A DNA stretch of 64,000 nucleotides from Polytrichum commune (GCA_950295325.1 OX485809.1:37885081-37949080), one strand, 5' to 3'. Positions 48,001-57,740 are shown, counted from the stretch's first letter. The notes: a model not told the origin generated them from the letters alone. Translations and numbers: made by a program.

Positions 48001-51000
48001 AATCACATCCTCCTCTTGAGTCCCATCTACATGAATTAAACTAACCTCACCCTCTTCCACGTCATCTACCCAAGGTGTTAACCCACCGCTAATCCACTCT
48101 TCCTCGGTGAGCACCTCACATGGCTCCAACAATGAGCCCTCTCCTAAACTAACACTAGGAAATTCACTCCCTAAGCCTACTTGGTGAAATGTAACCATTA
48201 CATCAACCTCGGACTCGGGGTACTCCCTTAGCCATTGGGCATAATCCCCATTATCCCCATAATTGTAAAAATTAGGACCTAGACTTCCCGAGCCCGAATC
48301 TATAACAACCCTTTGACCTTCGGGATGGACGACTCCCACCAATGCCTTGCCAATCTCATTCTCGTTTAAGTCATCAATTTCCTTCTCCAATGGCAAATAC
48401 ATCTCCTTCTTCATCCATCCTTCTAATGAACCAATGGACACTATGACCCTATTACCCTCCGGACCATAAGTGATGGATGGTTTAGGTCCACCCCAATTGA
48501 CCATAGCATTCGCCATCCGCAACCAAGGCCTACCTAGCAAAATGGGGAAGGTGTCCTTGTTGGAGTGCATTTTAATGACATGGAAGGTGACCAAGTACTC
48601 CTCACCTCCCGTAGTCATTCTACAATCCTTGATCATCCCCAAAGGCGTAGTCGAACTTTGATTTGCCATATTTATGACCAAAGGTGAAGGCCCCGTGAGT
48701 CCAAGTCCCAATTTTTTCATAGTATCCTCCGGTAGTATATTTAGACTACTCCCTCCGTCGACTAGCACATTAGGAACCACCTTATCTACTATAACAACTT
48801 CTATTTCTATAGCTTTCACGTCTCTTCCACCTTGTGATTGGATCCTAGCGGCTATTTTAGCTTTCACCTTCCTCATCCTCTTGTGTACCGGCATTCCCTC
48901 CTTTAATGTTTTCCTTGCCGTGGGTGAAATTTCCAATAGTTGGCCGAAAGTAATATCCGCCTTGAGTGTACTAAGGTCCGCCCACAAGTCGTACCCGGTA
49001 GATCTTTCCACCTTAGAATTACCCACTACGTCGAATTCGTCTACGGGAACCCCCGGTCCTTCCCATTCACCCACATCGCTATTATCCAAGTCATGTACCG
49101 CATTAGTCCTCTCCCTATCTTGTAAAATTATATTTTCCCTCTCCACATCCTTAGTAGCTCTTCTAGCTACCCTATCCAACTCGGAGAGATTAATCTCTTC
49201 ATCCGAAGAGTAATTTCCTTGCTCTCCTATTCCTACCTCCAACGGGGCATCCCCTCTCCTAGCCCTAGTAGTTACCGCTAGTGCAGGTGCTTCTTCAACC
49301 ACACCCTTACCCTTCACTAACTCATATGTAATAGCATTGGTGTGAGGAGGCCATTGACTTTGCTCCTCTCCAATTCTCGTTGGGAGAGGAAGCATGTCAT
49401 CACATGTGGCCTCCAACACTCCATCCATGAACCTAACATCTTGGGAGTTAGATGGTCCCGGATCCGTTGGAGGCGCTTGTCTCCCGTTACTACCATTAGG
49501 TGGAACTCCTTGTCTATTTTGTATTGGAATGTAACCGGTTGTAGTTTGCAAGCCTGCCGGTGGATGAAAAGTTTGCCTAGCATTACTATGGTCATAGTAT
49601 AAGTTAGGTGGCCTAAGTTCATTGGCCGGTACTCCTTGTGGCCTAGCACCTCGCATATTATCCCTTGCTTGTTGTTGTGGATTAGCCACCGGGTAAGGGA
49701 CATTAATTATTTTGTCCGGTTGTCGACACGTATCCGAGGGATGACTTCCTCCACAATTGCTACAATTAAACTCTTGACCTTCGGACCAACATTGTCCTTG
49801 AGCGTGCCACCTTCCACAAAAGGGATGAAATTCCTTCTTCTCTAAATTTTGGCCACCTTGCCCTCTAGGTTGTGGTCCTCTATTGCTTCCATTTCCATAG
49901 TGAGGTGGCGCTTGACCTCGTTGATTTTGTTGAGGTGGGTTACCGTTTCCTCTTTGGTCACGGTTTTGTCCACTTCTACAAAATTGACGCGTGTGGCCCG
50001 GTTGGCCACATTGGACACACCATAATCCGGAAGAATGCCTACCCGACTCAACCGGGGGTGGAGGCCCCGGTTGTTGACTCCGGATCATTAATGACATTTG
50101 ATCCGTGAGGCTTTGCATTTGTTTTATCATAGCCTCTTGGAATCCTATTTGGCTAGCACCTAGTCTTCTCTCAACCTCCTCCAAGTGTGGATCCGTTCTA
50201 GGGGCCGGTAGTGCCAAAAGAGGTGCCGGTTCCCTAACCGCTAAAGGTCGGGGACCGGTGTCCACAATGGCATATGGAATTTGGTTCTCATACTTAGCGG
50301 GTTCTACCGCTACCACCCTAGGGCGTATGGGGATGAATTGTGGGATCAATTCATCCTCCCTTCTCCATAGCCTTTCGTGATCTTTATCCAAGTTTTCAAT
50401 ATCTCTAGCCGCACGCTTGGCATCCGCCAAGGTCAAGGGATTCCTTTCTAGAACACCCCTAATAGTTCCGGACTTAAAAAACCCTTGAATGAAAAATTGC
50501 TTTAGCGTGTCGTCGTTGAGCATGGTACCCACAAATCTAGTGCACACTAAATCAAACCTCCTAATGTAAGCCGAAATTTCTTCCTCCCTTCCTTGCTTCA
50601 ATGACGACAATGCCCTTAATGCGGTACTTTGACCCACTTCCGGCCTAAATTCGTTAAGAAACTCCCTTTGTAATTGTTCCCATCCCCTAAAATGTCCCTC
50701 GGCATGATCCCGATACCATTCATAGGCTTCCCCCTCTAGAGTGGTAGGAAACCACACTAACCAATAACCCGGGTTGGTTATGAGGAAGCTAGCCAACCGT
50801 TCGATATACCGTTCCATGTGCCGAGAGGGGTCCTCATCCTTGGTCCCATAAAATTTAGGGAGATGAGATGGCATATCCATCGCCGCTAAATTTTGTGGAA
50901 CCACAATTGGTAGGCCTCTTGGCCTAACCAATGGGTCTATTGGAGGTATAGGAGGTATGGGCGGAATTGGGGGTATGGGTGGTGGATCCATCCCCCGTTC

Positions 51001-51312
51001 CTCGGCCATGGTGACCGGTGAACTATTCAACAATCCCCTATCAACTTCTACCGGGAATTCTTCTCTAAGTGTGTAATTTTCCGAAGAAGTTTCACCACTC
51101 AATTTGGAGGGAGTGATCTCCTCTTCAAGTTGAGCTCCAAGTTCTAAGGTGTCTAGAATTGACCTAGTCCTAGGTTCGACGTTCAAACAACTCTCTATTC
51201 TAACATTATCTTGTTCTAATCTATCACTGATTTTAGAGGACCGCCTCTTTCGAGTAGATTTCTCTAGTCCTACTATCAAACTTGGTTTTTGTGAGCGAGT
51301 CCTACCTTGCAT
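45073..51312 (-). CDS. Gag-pol polyprotein of the Ty3/gypsy element (2079 aa)
   Basis: One frame without stop or shift encodes everything needed for particle formation, reverse transcription and integration. A Pro/Ile repeat lies near residues 110-130. The gag core is near 185-310 (FPTTLEGEAYEWYRDH). A CX2CX4HX4C zinc knuckle (CVQCGQPGHTRQFC) is near 427-440, and a shorter CX2CX3HX4C knuckle near 514-527. Protease has VLVDGGSSLNIL near 846, with DGG where DTG/DSG is usual. Reverse transcriptase has MPFGLCNAPATFQ and FVDD near 1372. RNase H follows (VYCDASNVAIGSAL). Integrase has its HHCC zinc region near 1735-1770 and the catalytic D, D, E near 1799, 1859 and 1896 (WGIDYVGEV, SDRGTHFLND, GQTERVNG). 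The C-terminus (GPYLVYEVFPNNSIQLE) has no chromodomain. ATG at 51312 matches the start of the truncated relative. Confidence 0.95.
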   Translation of the reverse strand: MQGRTRSQKPSLIVGLEKSTRKRRSSKISDRLEQDNVRIESCLNVEPRTRSILDTLELGAQLEEEITPSKLSGETSSENYTLREEFPVEVDRGLLNSSPVTMAEERGMDPPPIPPIPPIPPIPPIDPLVRPRGLPIVVPQNLAAMDMPSHLPKFYGTKDEDPSRHMERYIERLASFLITNPGYWLVWFPTTLEGEAYEWYRDHAEGHFRGWEQLQREFLNEFRPEVGQSTALRALSSLKQGREEEISAYIRRFDLVCTRFVGTMLNDDTLKQFFIQGFFKSGTIRGVLERNPLTLADAKRAARDIENLDKDHERLWRREDELIPQFIPIRPRVVAVEPAKYENQIPYAIVDTGPRPLAVREPAPLLALPAPRTDPHLEEVERRLGASQIGFQEAMIKQMQSLTDQMSLMIRSQQPGPPPPVESGRHSSGLWCVQCGQPGHTRQFCRSGQNRDQRGNGNPPQQNQRGQAPPHYGNGSNRGPQPRGQGGQNLEKKEFHPFCGRWHAQGQCWSEGQEFNCSNCGGSHPSDTCRQPDKIINVPYPVANPQQQARDNMRGARPQGVPANELRPPNLYYDHSNARQTFHPPAGLQTTTGYIPIQNRQGVPPNGSNGRQAPPTDPGPSNSQDVRFMDGVLEATCDDMLPLPTRIGEEQSQWPPHTNAITYELVKGKGVVEEAPALAVTTRARRGDAPLEVGIGEQGNYSSDEEINLSELDRVARRATKDVERENIILQDRERTNAVHDLDNSDVGEWEGPGVPVDEFDVVGNSKVERSTGYDLWADLSTLKADITFGQLLEISPTARKTLKEGMPVHKRMRKVKAKIAARIQSQGGRDVKAIEIEVVIVDKVVPNVLVDGGSSLNILPEDTMKKLGLGLTGPSPLVINMANQSSTTPLGMIKDCRMTTGGEEYLVTFHVIKMHSNKDTFPILLGRPWLRMANAMVNWGGPKPSITYGPEGNRVIVSIGSLEGWMKKEMYLPLEKEIDDLNENEIGKALVGVVHPEGQRVVIDSGSGSLGPNFYNYGDNGDYAQWLREYPESEVDVMVTFHQVGLGSEFPSVSLGEGSLLEPCEVLTEEEWISGGLTPWVDDVEEGEVSLIHVDGTQEEDVIIESSKLEEPLHFKTTSTGIVVGQDVKDYPNVPSDWYRNKEEQAHVSEADWRYVDVKLKNGKTRQMKMGSKLGEKEVREYSNLVDEFSDTFAWSYDELKGIPREMVEHRIPLIPGARPIRQKERRMNPQLQLLVKAELERLLKAGFIKPVEITDWVSPMVLVKKKNGKLRVCVDYRKLNSCTQKDHFPLPFITLLLEEVGGHSRYTFMDGYAGYNQISIALQDIHKTAFTTPWGTFVWVVMPFGLCNAPATFQRLVMYIFTDLLFKSMTVFVDDFSTQSNVDDHLHCVREALVRCRKMRLALNPDKTFLGVNKGVLLGYVVSEKGREPDPDKIAAISDLATPTNSKGISKLLGHVGWYRELIPNFSKIAVPITHLLKKDVKFEWTDACQKAFEELRDRLSTYPVLIPPNWGKPFHVYCDASNVAIGSALCQATGEKEKDQPIAYASKQLTPAERNYSTTERECLAMVFSVKKFRHYLMCNPVVFFVDHMAIKYLINKAELSGRLARWVLLLEEFDYTVEYKPGRMHLQADHLSRLSEEIGKNPVNDMLVDDSLFVVTSTPEWYAGIVEFLTTHKLPKEWTKEERRKVRVNSRQFVVVGHRLFRRGSDGILRRCVSKTEVEAILIACHDSACGGHFSGQLTGQKILRAGYFWPTLFKDAHDYVRKCDACQRYARDDLRMEMPLHVSLPLILFEKWGIDYVGEVHPQSSKGMKYIVVATEYLTKWAEAKAVKTDTAEHAATFMYENIISRFGVPKILVSDRGTHFLNDLIREMTEKFKIDHRKTTPYHPQTNGQTERVNGILVSILRKTVIDSKRDWDTKLTAALWAYRTTYKVTTRATPFSLVYGLEATLPIEYEVESLRVAVSTRLTESQSLRNRLTDLEALDEGRRMAAQHIEAIQRKRKITFDKRHKRRALTPGMMVMIQDARKLEFPAKFNAVWLGPYLVYEVFPNNSIQLETLNGELFPTRTSGSRCKEYRA

Positions 51313-52199
51313 TCCATAAGAATCGATCGACCCTCACTTGACCACACATAATCCTAGCAATTCCCCTCTTAATATTTTCACTTGTCTTGGTGTGGTTATA
51401 ATTTTTTTAGGAGGTGAGGAAAAGAACCTGCAAGCCCACTTAGGTGAAAGAATCCCAATAGGGGATAGGCATGTTCATGTTAATTTTTTGGTTAAGTCGG
51501 AGCATCACCTCCGCACCTTCCCGCAAATTAACACTCACCACAATACCGATTGTGAGGGGGTGACCTTCCGAGTAGATTATGTTAAAAGTCGAGGCTTCAC
51601 CCTTCAACTTCTCACACCATCCACAATTTGGGAATTACCCTCTACAACGGATAACAACAATCACGAGTACAAAAGGCATTCCTTAATTAGTTAATGAGTT
51701 CACTTTGAAGAAATAAACATACCTTGAGCAATCGCATCCCCCTGTGAGTTAGCACTCCCCTCAATCGTGACTCAATGTAACAACACCATAAACTTTGTGA
51801 AATATTAATTTAATCTAGAGCATGAAATGACAACTCCCAAAACTTTGAGACTCACCCCGAGGTGAGTGTCAAAGTTCAATGTCCTAAGGTGAATTTACCC
51901 TCTAATGTTTTAATGAGCTACTCGGTTATAGGTTCCTTTTAAGTTCTTAGCAAATCCCCAAAAAGGTTGAGGACGTACCTTCGCCGCGCTCCTTCCTCAA
52001 AACTGAATTTGCGTAATTGACAATGCAATTCATTCCAAGGAATAGTTGAAATACAATGAATTCAAATGTAACCCAAAGAGAGAATACTTACCGAGTTTCG
52101 GGTGCTCCTTCCCTTCTCTCAAGTTTGTGTCTCCAATTTTTCCTAGTTGCCTCCAAGTCTCCTAGTCCCCTCCAAGTCTTGTAACTACCTTCCGCTTCG
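51313..52199 (-). other. Untranslated leader of the intact Ty3 element
   Basis: About 890 bases between the primer site and gag. Related in sequence to the leader of the truncated copy (37561-38423). It probably holds packaging signals, but I cannot identify them. Confidence 0.5.
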
Positions 52200-52217
52200 C
52201 TCCCGGCAGACGCACCA
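52200..52217 (-). other. Primer-binding site, tRNA-Gly type
   Basis: The plus strand reads CTCCCGGCAGACGCACCA, so the minus strand has the usual TGG start, four bases (TAAT) from the LTR end. From memory, the 3' end of plant tRNA-Gly(UCC) with its CCA is the same 18 bases. The truncated relative keeps the site with two changes. Confidence 0.7.
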
Positions 52218-52221
52218 ATTA

Positions 52222-54448
52222 TGTGAGGCCAAACCCCCCACCCTTAAGCGTCCGTAGTCCGAGTAGTGGGTTTGGGCTCACATTCCTCCGCGGTATTGGA
52301 TTTGGACTTGGATGAGTCCATAGTACAAGGTTCACCCTTCAAGTGGTCTTGGATTTAACTGGAATTTCACTTTTAACAACTCAATGTACAATTTCAATAC
52401 GTATGTGGAGAATGCACAAGTTAACTATGTTATTTTAACCTCCTTATGCTCGGGTGCTATTTTGTTTTTGTTTGCTTCTAACGTCCATCCGGCCGCTTTA
52501 GCTACACAAGCCCTTAAGGATATCCCTCTCCTAAATGGAGTCCGTGCCGTTGACTCTATACTACCACTTGAACTATCACTTGTGTATTCCGTATCGCTAC
52601 TATAAGAGGTCTCACTTGGTGTCTCCATACCGTACATAAGCCTTTAAGTATTAAGAAATACTTATGTGACTTATGTCAATCTCTCCCTCGCACCTTTGGT
52701 CTTTGCTTCCTTTGTCTTGCCATCGCGAGAATGCTCCACATTCTCCATTAATTTGTGCACGTGGTTTATTTTTAAAGAGAGGATGCAAGTGTTAAAAAAA
52801 ACACTATTCTCTATAGTCAATCTCAAATACATTTACTTGTGAAAGCCACCATAACACTAACTAGCATAATGTAACTAACTACTTGTCTATGAGCTAATTA
52901 GGTAGGCTATCTACTAAGCTCCTTCATGAACCCATCTCTTTACTTTCTAATTACATAAATCCAGCTCCTTCATAAACCCAGCTCCTTCATAAACCCAGCT
53001 TCTTAGCTTCTAACTAAACAAACCCAGCTCCTTCATGAACCCAGCTCCTTAGCTTCTAACTAAACAAACTCAGGTCCTTCATAAACCCAGCTCTTTACTT
53101 TCTAACTAAACAAACCCAGCTCCTTCATAAACCCAGCTCTTTACTTTCTAACTAAACAAACCCAGCTCCTTCATAAACCCAGCTCCTTCATAAACCCAGC
53201 TCCTTCATAAACCCAGCTCCTTCATGAACCCACAACTTTGTAGTTGTAATCCCCAACTACCTCACTAATTATTCAAGCCCTTAACTAATCTTCCTACCTA
53301 ATTTCCCTAATTCTACTAACAACCCCTTTCTAATCACACAATTCTTCTCTAATCCTAAAATCCTAAAATCCTAGAGAGGAGAGGGGGAGAGAGAATTTCC
53401 TAACTTCACTAAGACTAACTAATCCACACAAGTATATTTTTGCACTCATCACAACATCAAGTGCTCAACTCTTAAACATGGAACTTGCAACCACGTGTAT
53501 TCAAAACATGAACTTTAAGTACCACAAATTGGAATCATGAATTAACTTTAAAATCCTTCACGTCAACACTAATTCTACCAAGAGGTCAAGCCCTCTTCAA
53601 GGCTAACAAGCCTTGGCTCTCAAACTAAAAACTAAGCACACACATGTGCTCCAATATGGCTTCCCACACCCACACTTATAACTCGTGGGGTGCCTTGGAG
53701 CACAAAGGAAAGAGAGGATGAGTGAGGGAAGAATGAGGGATTATATAGTAAGCTTGAGGGGGTGAGCACCCTCAAGGCTCACGATAAGCCCTTGAGATTT
53801 CCTCCTACTTAGTAGGCGCCAATCCTATCTTCTAAGCCTTCCTCCCTCAAATGATCAACAAGGATCCTAATTCGAACATTTAACTAGCCTTGGCTTTCTA
53901 CCTACCACACTTTACCAAACTTGGGATGCTTCAACCCAAACTTAGCCTCCTTCGCTTTCCGCCGCCATAACTTTCTCCCCTTACTTTCCCAAATCGTCGC
54001 TCACCACTTAATTCAAACCACGATGCTTAACTCGTGATTTGATTGGTGCTTTGAGAATTTGCTTATCCTCCACCTTGCATTCTTCCTTGGGCCTTCCCCA
54101 TTAAGTGGCCATGATGAGGTGGTCCACTTGTGCGCTCCATGTGATCCTCCATTCATCCCAATTCGAATGCACTTGCCTCTTGAGTCACTTTGGTTGTCTC
54201 CATCCATTTGTACTAGCCTACTCACTAACTACTCAATCCAAGTTCTCCTTACCTATCCTCATTCACTCAAATCCTTCCGAAGGTAAAAACACAATAACAA
54301 CTCACATCCTAGCCTCTTACAACATGGTACTTCTAAGACTAACATTTCACTCTTTTTATATTTTTGTGAAGTAACATGCTACTTCAAAGTGCATCAACTA
54401 ACGTTTCAAGGGTCTAAGACTAAATGTGGGCACCCTTTTGGGCTCACA
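52222..54448 (-). repeat. 5' LTR of the intact Ty3 element
   Basis: Same sequence as 42785-45011, at the upstream end relative to gag-pol, so this copy should drive transcription. The matching 17-bp tandem repeats lie at about 52948-53237. Confidence 0.95.
53739..53749 (-). promoter_or_regulatory. Candidate TATA box of the 5' LTR
   Basis: On the minus strand CTATATAATCC lies about 700 bases into the 5' LTR. This suits a U3 region of some 700 bp and a transcript start about 30 bases later. The same motif is at about 44302-44312 in the 3' LTR. Inference from motif and position only. Confidence 0.45.
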
Positions 54449-54453
54449 ATTGG

Positions 54454-55370
54454 GTTTATCAAAAGACCACACATCTATCATACCATGGCCACACTGGGGG
54501 CCCCAGCCGGTCCAGCGGCTAAAAAGCCCAGCCTTGGTTTCCAGGCGGGGCCCCAGGGTCACTTTATCGGCGGGTTTAGAAGGCTGGGGTGGCTGGGGGA
54601 GGGGTATGGGGCTGCAACCAACCACTTTGCCCGGCTGGTGCTAGGGGGCAGCCCCATCAACTTACTTTTTGCTGCCCCTCCCAGTCATCGGGGAGATTTT
54701 AGGGCATAATTAATTGAGATCCTAGTGTTTGATATCCTCCGGTTTTCCTTCATTAAATTGGGGTATATTCTATAAATTCCACTAAAATGATCGGTAATTT
54801 TCTTGCAATCTTGGACATCAACCGGTTATTTCTCAAACTCAACCGGTTCATCTGTGACTAACTGATGTTTCCTCCCCGATCATAGGCCTGCCCCTAGTAT
54901 TTGAAACAATTGCAAATGTTTATCTAATTATGTAACTCAACAACCAAGGTCAACATAAGTGATTATTTTGAAGTGTCCACATGGATTATTTCCACATTAA
55001 TTTTTCACCCACACTAACATGACATTAACATTGAATTGGACAAATCAGTGTAGTTTATCATGAGAGAAAAATTACAGTAGTTGCAACAATCTTCATGTCA
55101 AATACTTGGTTCCCTCAATACCTGGTTCTCTCAAGGATGTGAACATGTAACCGCTCGGACTTGCAAACCCTTACGATCTCAACCGGTTATGCCCAAAAAT
55201 CTCCCCGATCACTCGGGCAGGCCCCTTTTTTTGCGACCCGGGCCAGACGGTTTTCCCGTCCACAAACAGGGTCACACTGGAGCATGGGAAAAGTTCAGCC
55301 TGCCTAGCTGGTCCTGCTGGCCGAACCCGGCTCCGAGACTGGTGTGGCCCTGGTATCAGGGAAGAATTCA
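54454..55370. repeat. GC-rich long-inverted-repeat element
   Basis: The left arm (about 54475-54735) and right arm (about 55160-55366) are diverged inverted copies. ACCATGGCCACACTGG pairs with the complement of ACTGGTGTGGCCCTGGT, and ATCGGGGAGATTTTAGGGCA pairs with TGCCCAAAAATCTCCCCGAT. A third related stretch with TCCCCGATCATAGGCCTGCC lies at about 54870-54895. The arms are GC-rich and the middle AT-rich. ORFs in the arms are chance. It begins right beside the Ty3 target duplication. Confidence 0.6.
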
Positions 55371-56582
55371 CCTAAACAAAAAGTCAAATTTGGGGTCAAC
55401 ATTGATACACAGTTTATATGAATTATCATGATAGACGAGTTTCCAGGCATGCAACAAATCCATAGCAATTCGATGCAAAAGTAAAATGAGAATAAAAAAG
55501 TAAAAAGGTTGATTGCATCTATGAGACACACTATGAACCCCTTGATCTTCTGAAAGTTAATATCAGAATCTTCAATGGTTTTGGAATTTTAGGATTTTCT
55601 TAGATAGAAAGAGTTTAAAGCCTCAGAAATCAAGTTGTTTTTCTCAAGGAAACTGTTAGGATTTTTTTAATTATATGACAGGTTCATTCGCTTGAAATCT
55701 ACATAAACACTAAAGCATCCTTTGCGAAAAGAATATCTTCCGTTGAAAACTATTTGAGAGCAGTTTTTTTTCAATTTTAAGGAAATATGTTTCCAATTGC
55801 AAAAAAAGAAGAAGAAGAAGAAGAAGAAGTGGAATTCTCAATCCTCAATTCTCTACTTATACTTTGGTTGTGCTCATGTTGCTTTGCAATCAACACTAAT
55901 GTGCTCATAGGTGCATCAACGTTCTCAATTGCAGAGTATTTGAATCCACAAAAATGATGAAAAGAGAGATAAATACATGGTGGTGTGATTCTTGTAATGT
56001 GATGATACACAAATATGGAGGTTGTTGGATGTAGTCAAATTGCACAAGAAGGTGACCCAAATTTAAAGGAGGATTCCAATTCTAAGCCCGAATTTGAAGC
56101 ACAGTTAAAGAAGAAAGCAATGAGCTACAAAAATTACTCCACCATATTATGAAAGTGCTTTTTATTGGCTTTGTAATTTTACATGAAATACCTAGTTACA
56201 TAGAATCAAAGCCAACAATGCCATGTACACAATAATAATATTATGGCAATGCTCTACAAATTATTGCATAACACTATACAAGACCATGTAGATCGTTGCT
56301 CTTCACCAATAATAATATACAGTTCTTTTCAACTTGCATGAAAGCAACTTTGCTATTTTACATGTCCCTGATCATTTACATCATTATCTTCTTTGTAAGA
56401 TCATTTCTTGCATGGATGGAGATGACAGTCATTAAACTTTATAGTCATTCCAATTCTCAACACTAATGACCCTAAACCCTGAACCACTATCAACTTCTAA
56501 AAGAAATCCATCTAAGATGTAAATGGAAAAGACACACCATGCCTCAGGAACACATGCTTGCCCTTTCTAATGAGAAGGAACT
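55371..56582. other. 3' flank of AP2-like gene B
   Basis: No gene is supported. There is a GAA microsatellite at 55808-55829. Otherwise AT-rich unique sequence that includes the 3' untranslated region of the minus-strand gene. Confidence 0.35.
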
Positions 56583-57740
56583 CTATGTCATACTAGGCAA
56601 GTCTTTCGCAAACATGTAAAGCGAATCAATTGCATCTTTATCTTCAAGCCTCTCGATTTGACTGCAAGTAGGAAAATCTATGGTACCTTGATTTGAACAA
56701 AAAAACTGAGAATATTCTGGCACCTCAACAACTTTTGAGTCAGAATCAACAACGTTGTTGATATCCATTTTGTGGCGTATACTCTTGTCAAGACTTGATG
56801 AAGGGTGCACGACCATCTCTTTCACTTGATGCCGAGACTCTCCAAAGTAGTCACACCCTTCATAGGCCCCATAATAGAATGTGGAAATTCGAGAGGAATT
56901 TAGAGGAATCACGTGTTCCTTAAAATTCAGGATGGATTGCGACGTAGACTTTGACGTGCGCGAGTCTGCAACATGCTGAAAGTTGCGGCTCGATTCACAA
57001 TGTTGATAGTAAATGGCAGCAAGATCATGTGCTCGTGCAGCTTCCTCTCGGGTGTCAAAGTTGCCAATCCATATTTTCTTTTTCTTTGGAAGTTTGATTT
57101 CAGCAACCCAAGGATGTTTTCGTTCAGGACGCCATCTCACCCCTCTGTAACGTACCTTGGGTTCACCTAGTAGTTGGTCCAACTCATGAACCATCTTCCG
57201 TATCATCGTTCTTTCAAGCACCCATGCTCTTTGAGACTGCGGTTTCAGAAACCGATTCGAACAAAGGTCATAGAAATCGCATTGAACCACCACATGCATT
57301 GGCGCATGATCCTGACTCAACCAAGATACATAGGCTTTTGTGTAGTTTGAAGAGGATAGAGCTACTGTATCTCTTATAGCTAGAATCTGTGATTTTTGCT
57401 TCCTCCCAAAGCATTCAAGCGAAGTTTTAAACAAACCAGATACATCAAATGTACAAGAATCTAATATAATTCGGTGGTCTGGAACAGCCATTTGAGGAAT
57501 TTTGGGAAACGATTGTGCCTTAGGGTCGTATGACATGGCAAACGTGAAGCCAGCTTCTGAATATATTGATTTTGCCAAATGCGTGAATTTAGGACCAACA
57601 TTTGATGGGAGTTGATGCACTTGGGGAACAAGCGTATACTTTGTGAACAACAAACAATGTTCCACTTGCGCAAAAATTACTACTTCATGAGAACCATCTC
57701 CAAGTGCAAAATAAAATTCTGCAAACTTGGAAAACTCCAT
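56583..57740 (-). CDS. AP2/ERF-like transcription factor with an unrecognised N-terminal module (paralog B)
   Basis: The frame of 385 residues starts at the ATG at 57740 ([11 protein letters not shown]). The open frame extends a little upstream (57755 and beyond) without an ATG, to a TAA. Paralog A has matching residues upstream of this Met (EV...K), so an upstream exon spliced at the CAG near 57772, or a lost start codon, is possible. The AP2 domain is at about residues 197-252: [21 protein letters not shown], then [18 protein letters not shown]. The N-terminal 190 residues align with paralog A ([34 protein letters not shown]). The C-terminal part differs strongly from A and has Ser-rich and acidic stretches. 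Expected to act in the nucleus on DNA; targets unknown. It is the second member of a same-strand pair now 32 kb apart. Confidence 0.82.
   Translation of the reverse strand: MEFSKFAEFYFALGDGSHEVVIFAQVEHCLLFTKYTLVPQVHQLPSNVGPKFTHLAKSIYSEAGFTFAMSYDPKAQSFPKIPQMAVPDHRIILDSCTFDVSGLFKTSLECFGRKQKSQILAIRDTVALSSSNYTKAYVSWLSQDHAPMHVVVQCDFYDLCSNRFLKPQSQRAWVLERTMIRKMVHELDQLLGEPKVRYRGVRWRPERKHPWVAEIKLPKKKKIWIGNFDTREEAARAHDLAAIYYQHCESSRNFQHVADSRTSKSTSQSILNFKEHVIPLNSSRISTFYYGAYEGCDYFGESRHQVKEMVVHPSSSLDKSIRHKMDINNVVDSDSKVVEVPEYSQFFCSNQGTIDFPTCSQIERLEDKDAIDSLYMFAKDLPSMT

Larger units (their letters stand above)
42785..54448 (-). mobile_element. Intact, young Ty3/gypsy LTR retrotransposon (11,664 bp)
   Basis: Two 2227-bp LTRs (42785-45011 and 52222-54448) start TG, end CA, and sit at a constant offset of 9437 bases; I saw no difference in the stretches compared. 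The element is flanked by the perfect 5-bp duplication ATTGG (42780-42784 and 54449-54453). The single uninterrupted gag-pol frame runs 51312 to 45073 on the minus strand. Near-identical LTRs plus an open frame imply recent insertion and possible activity. It inserted into sequence that already held a decayed LINE. Enzyme order PR-RT-RH-IN defines Ty3/gypsy, and no chromodomain is visible after integrase. Confidence 0.95.

Noticed and set aside
48674-49213. 179-codon frame on the plus strand
   Set aside because: It lies antisense to the intact gag-pol frame and has Ser/Leu-rich shadow composition.
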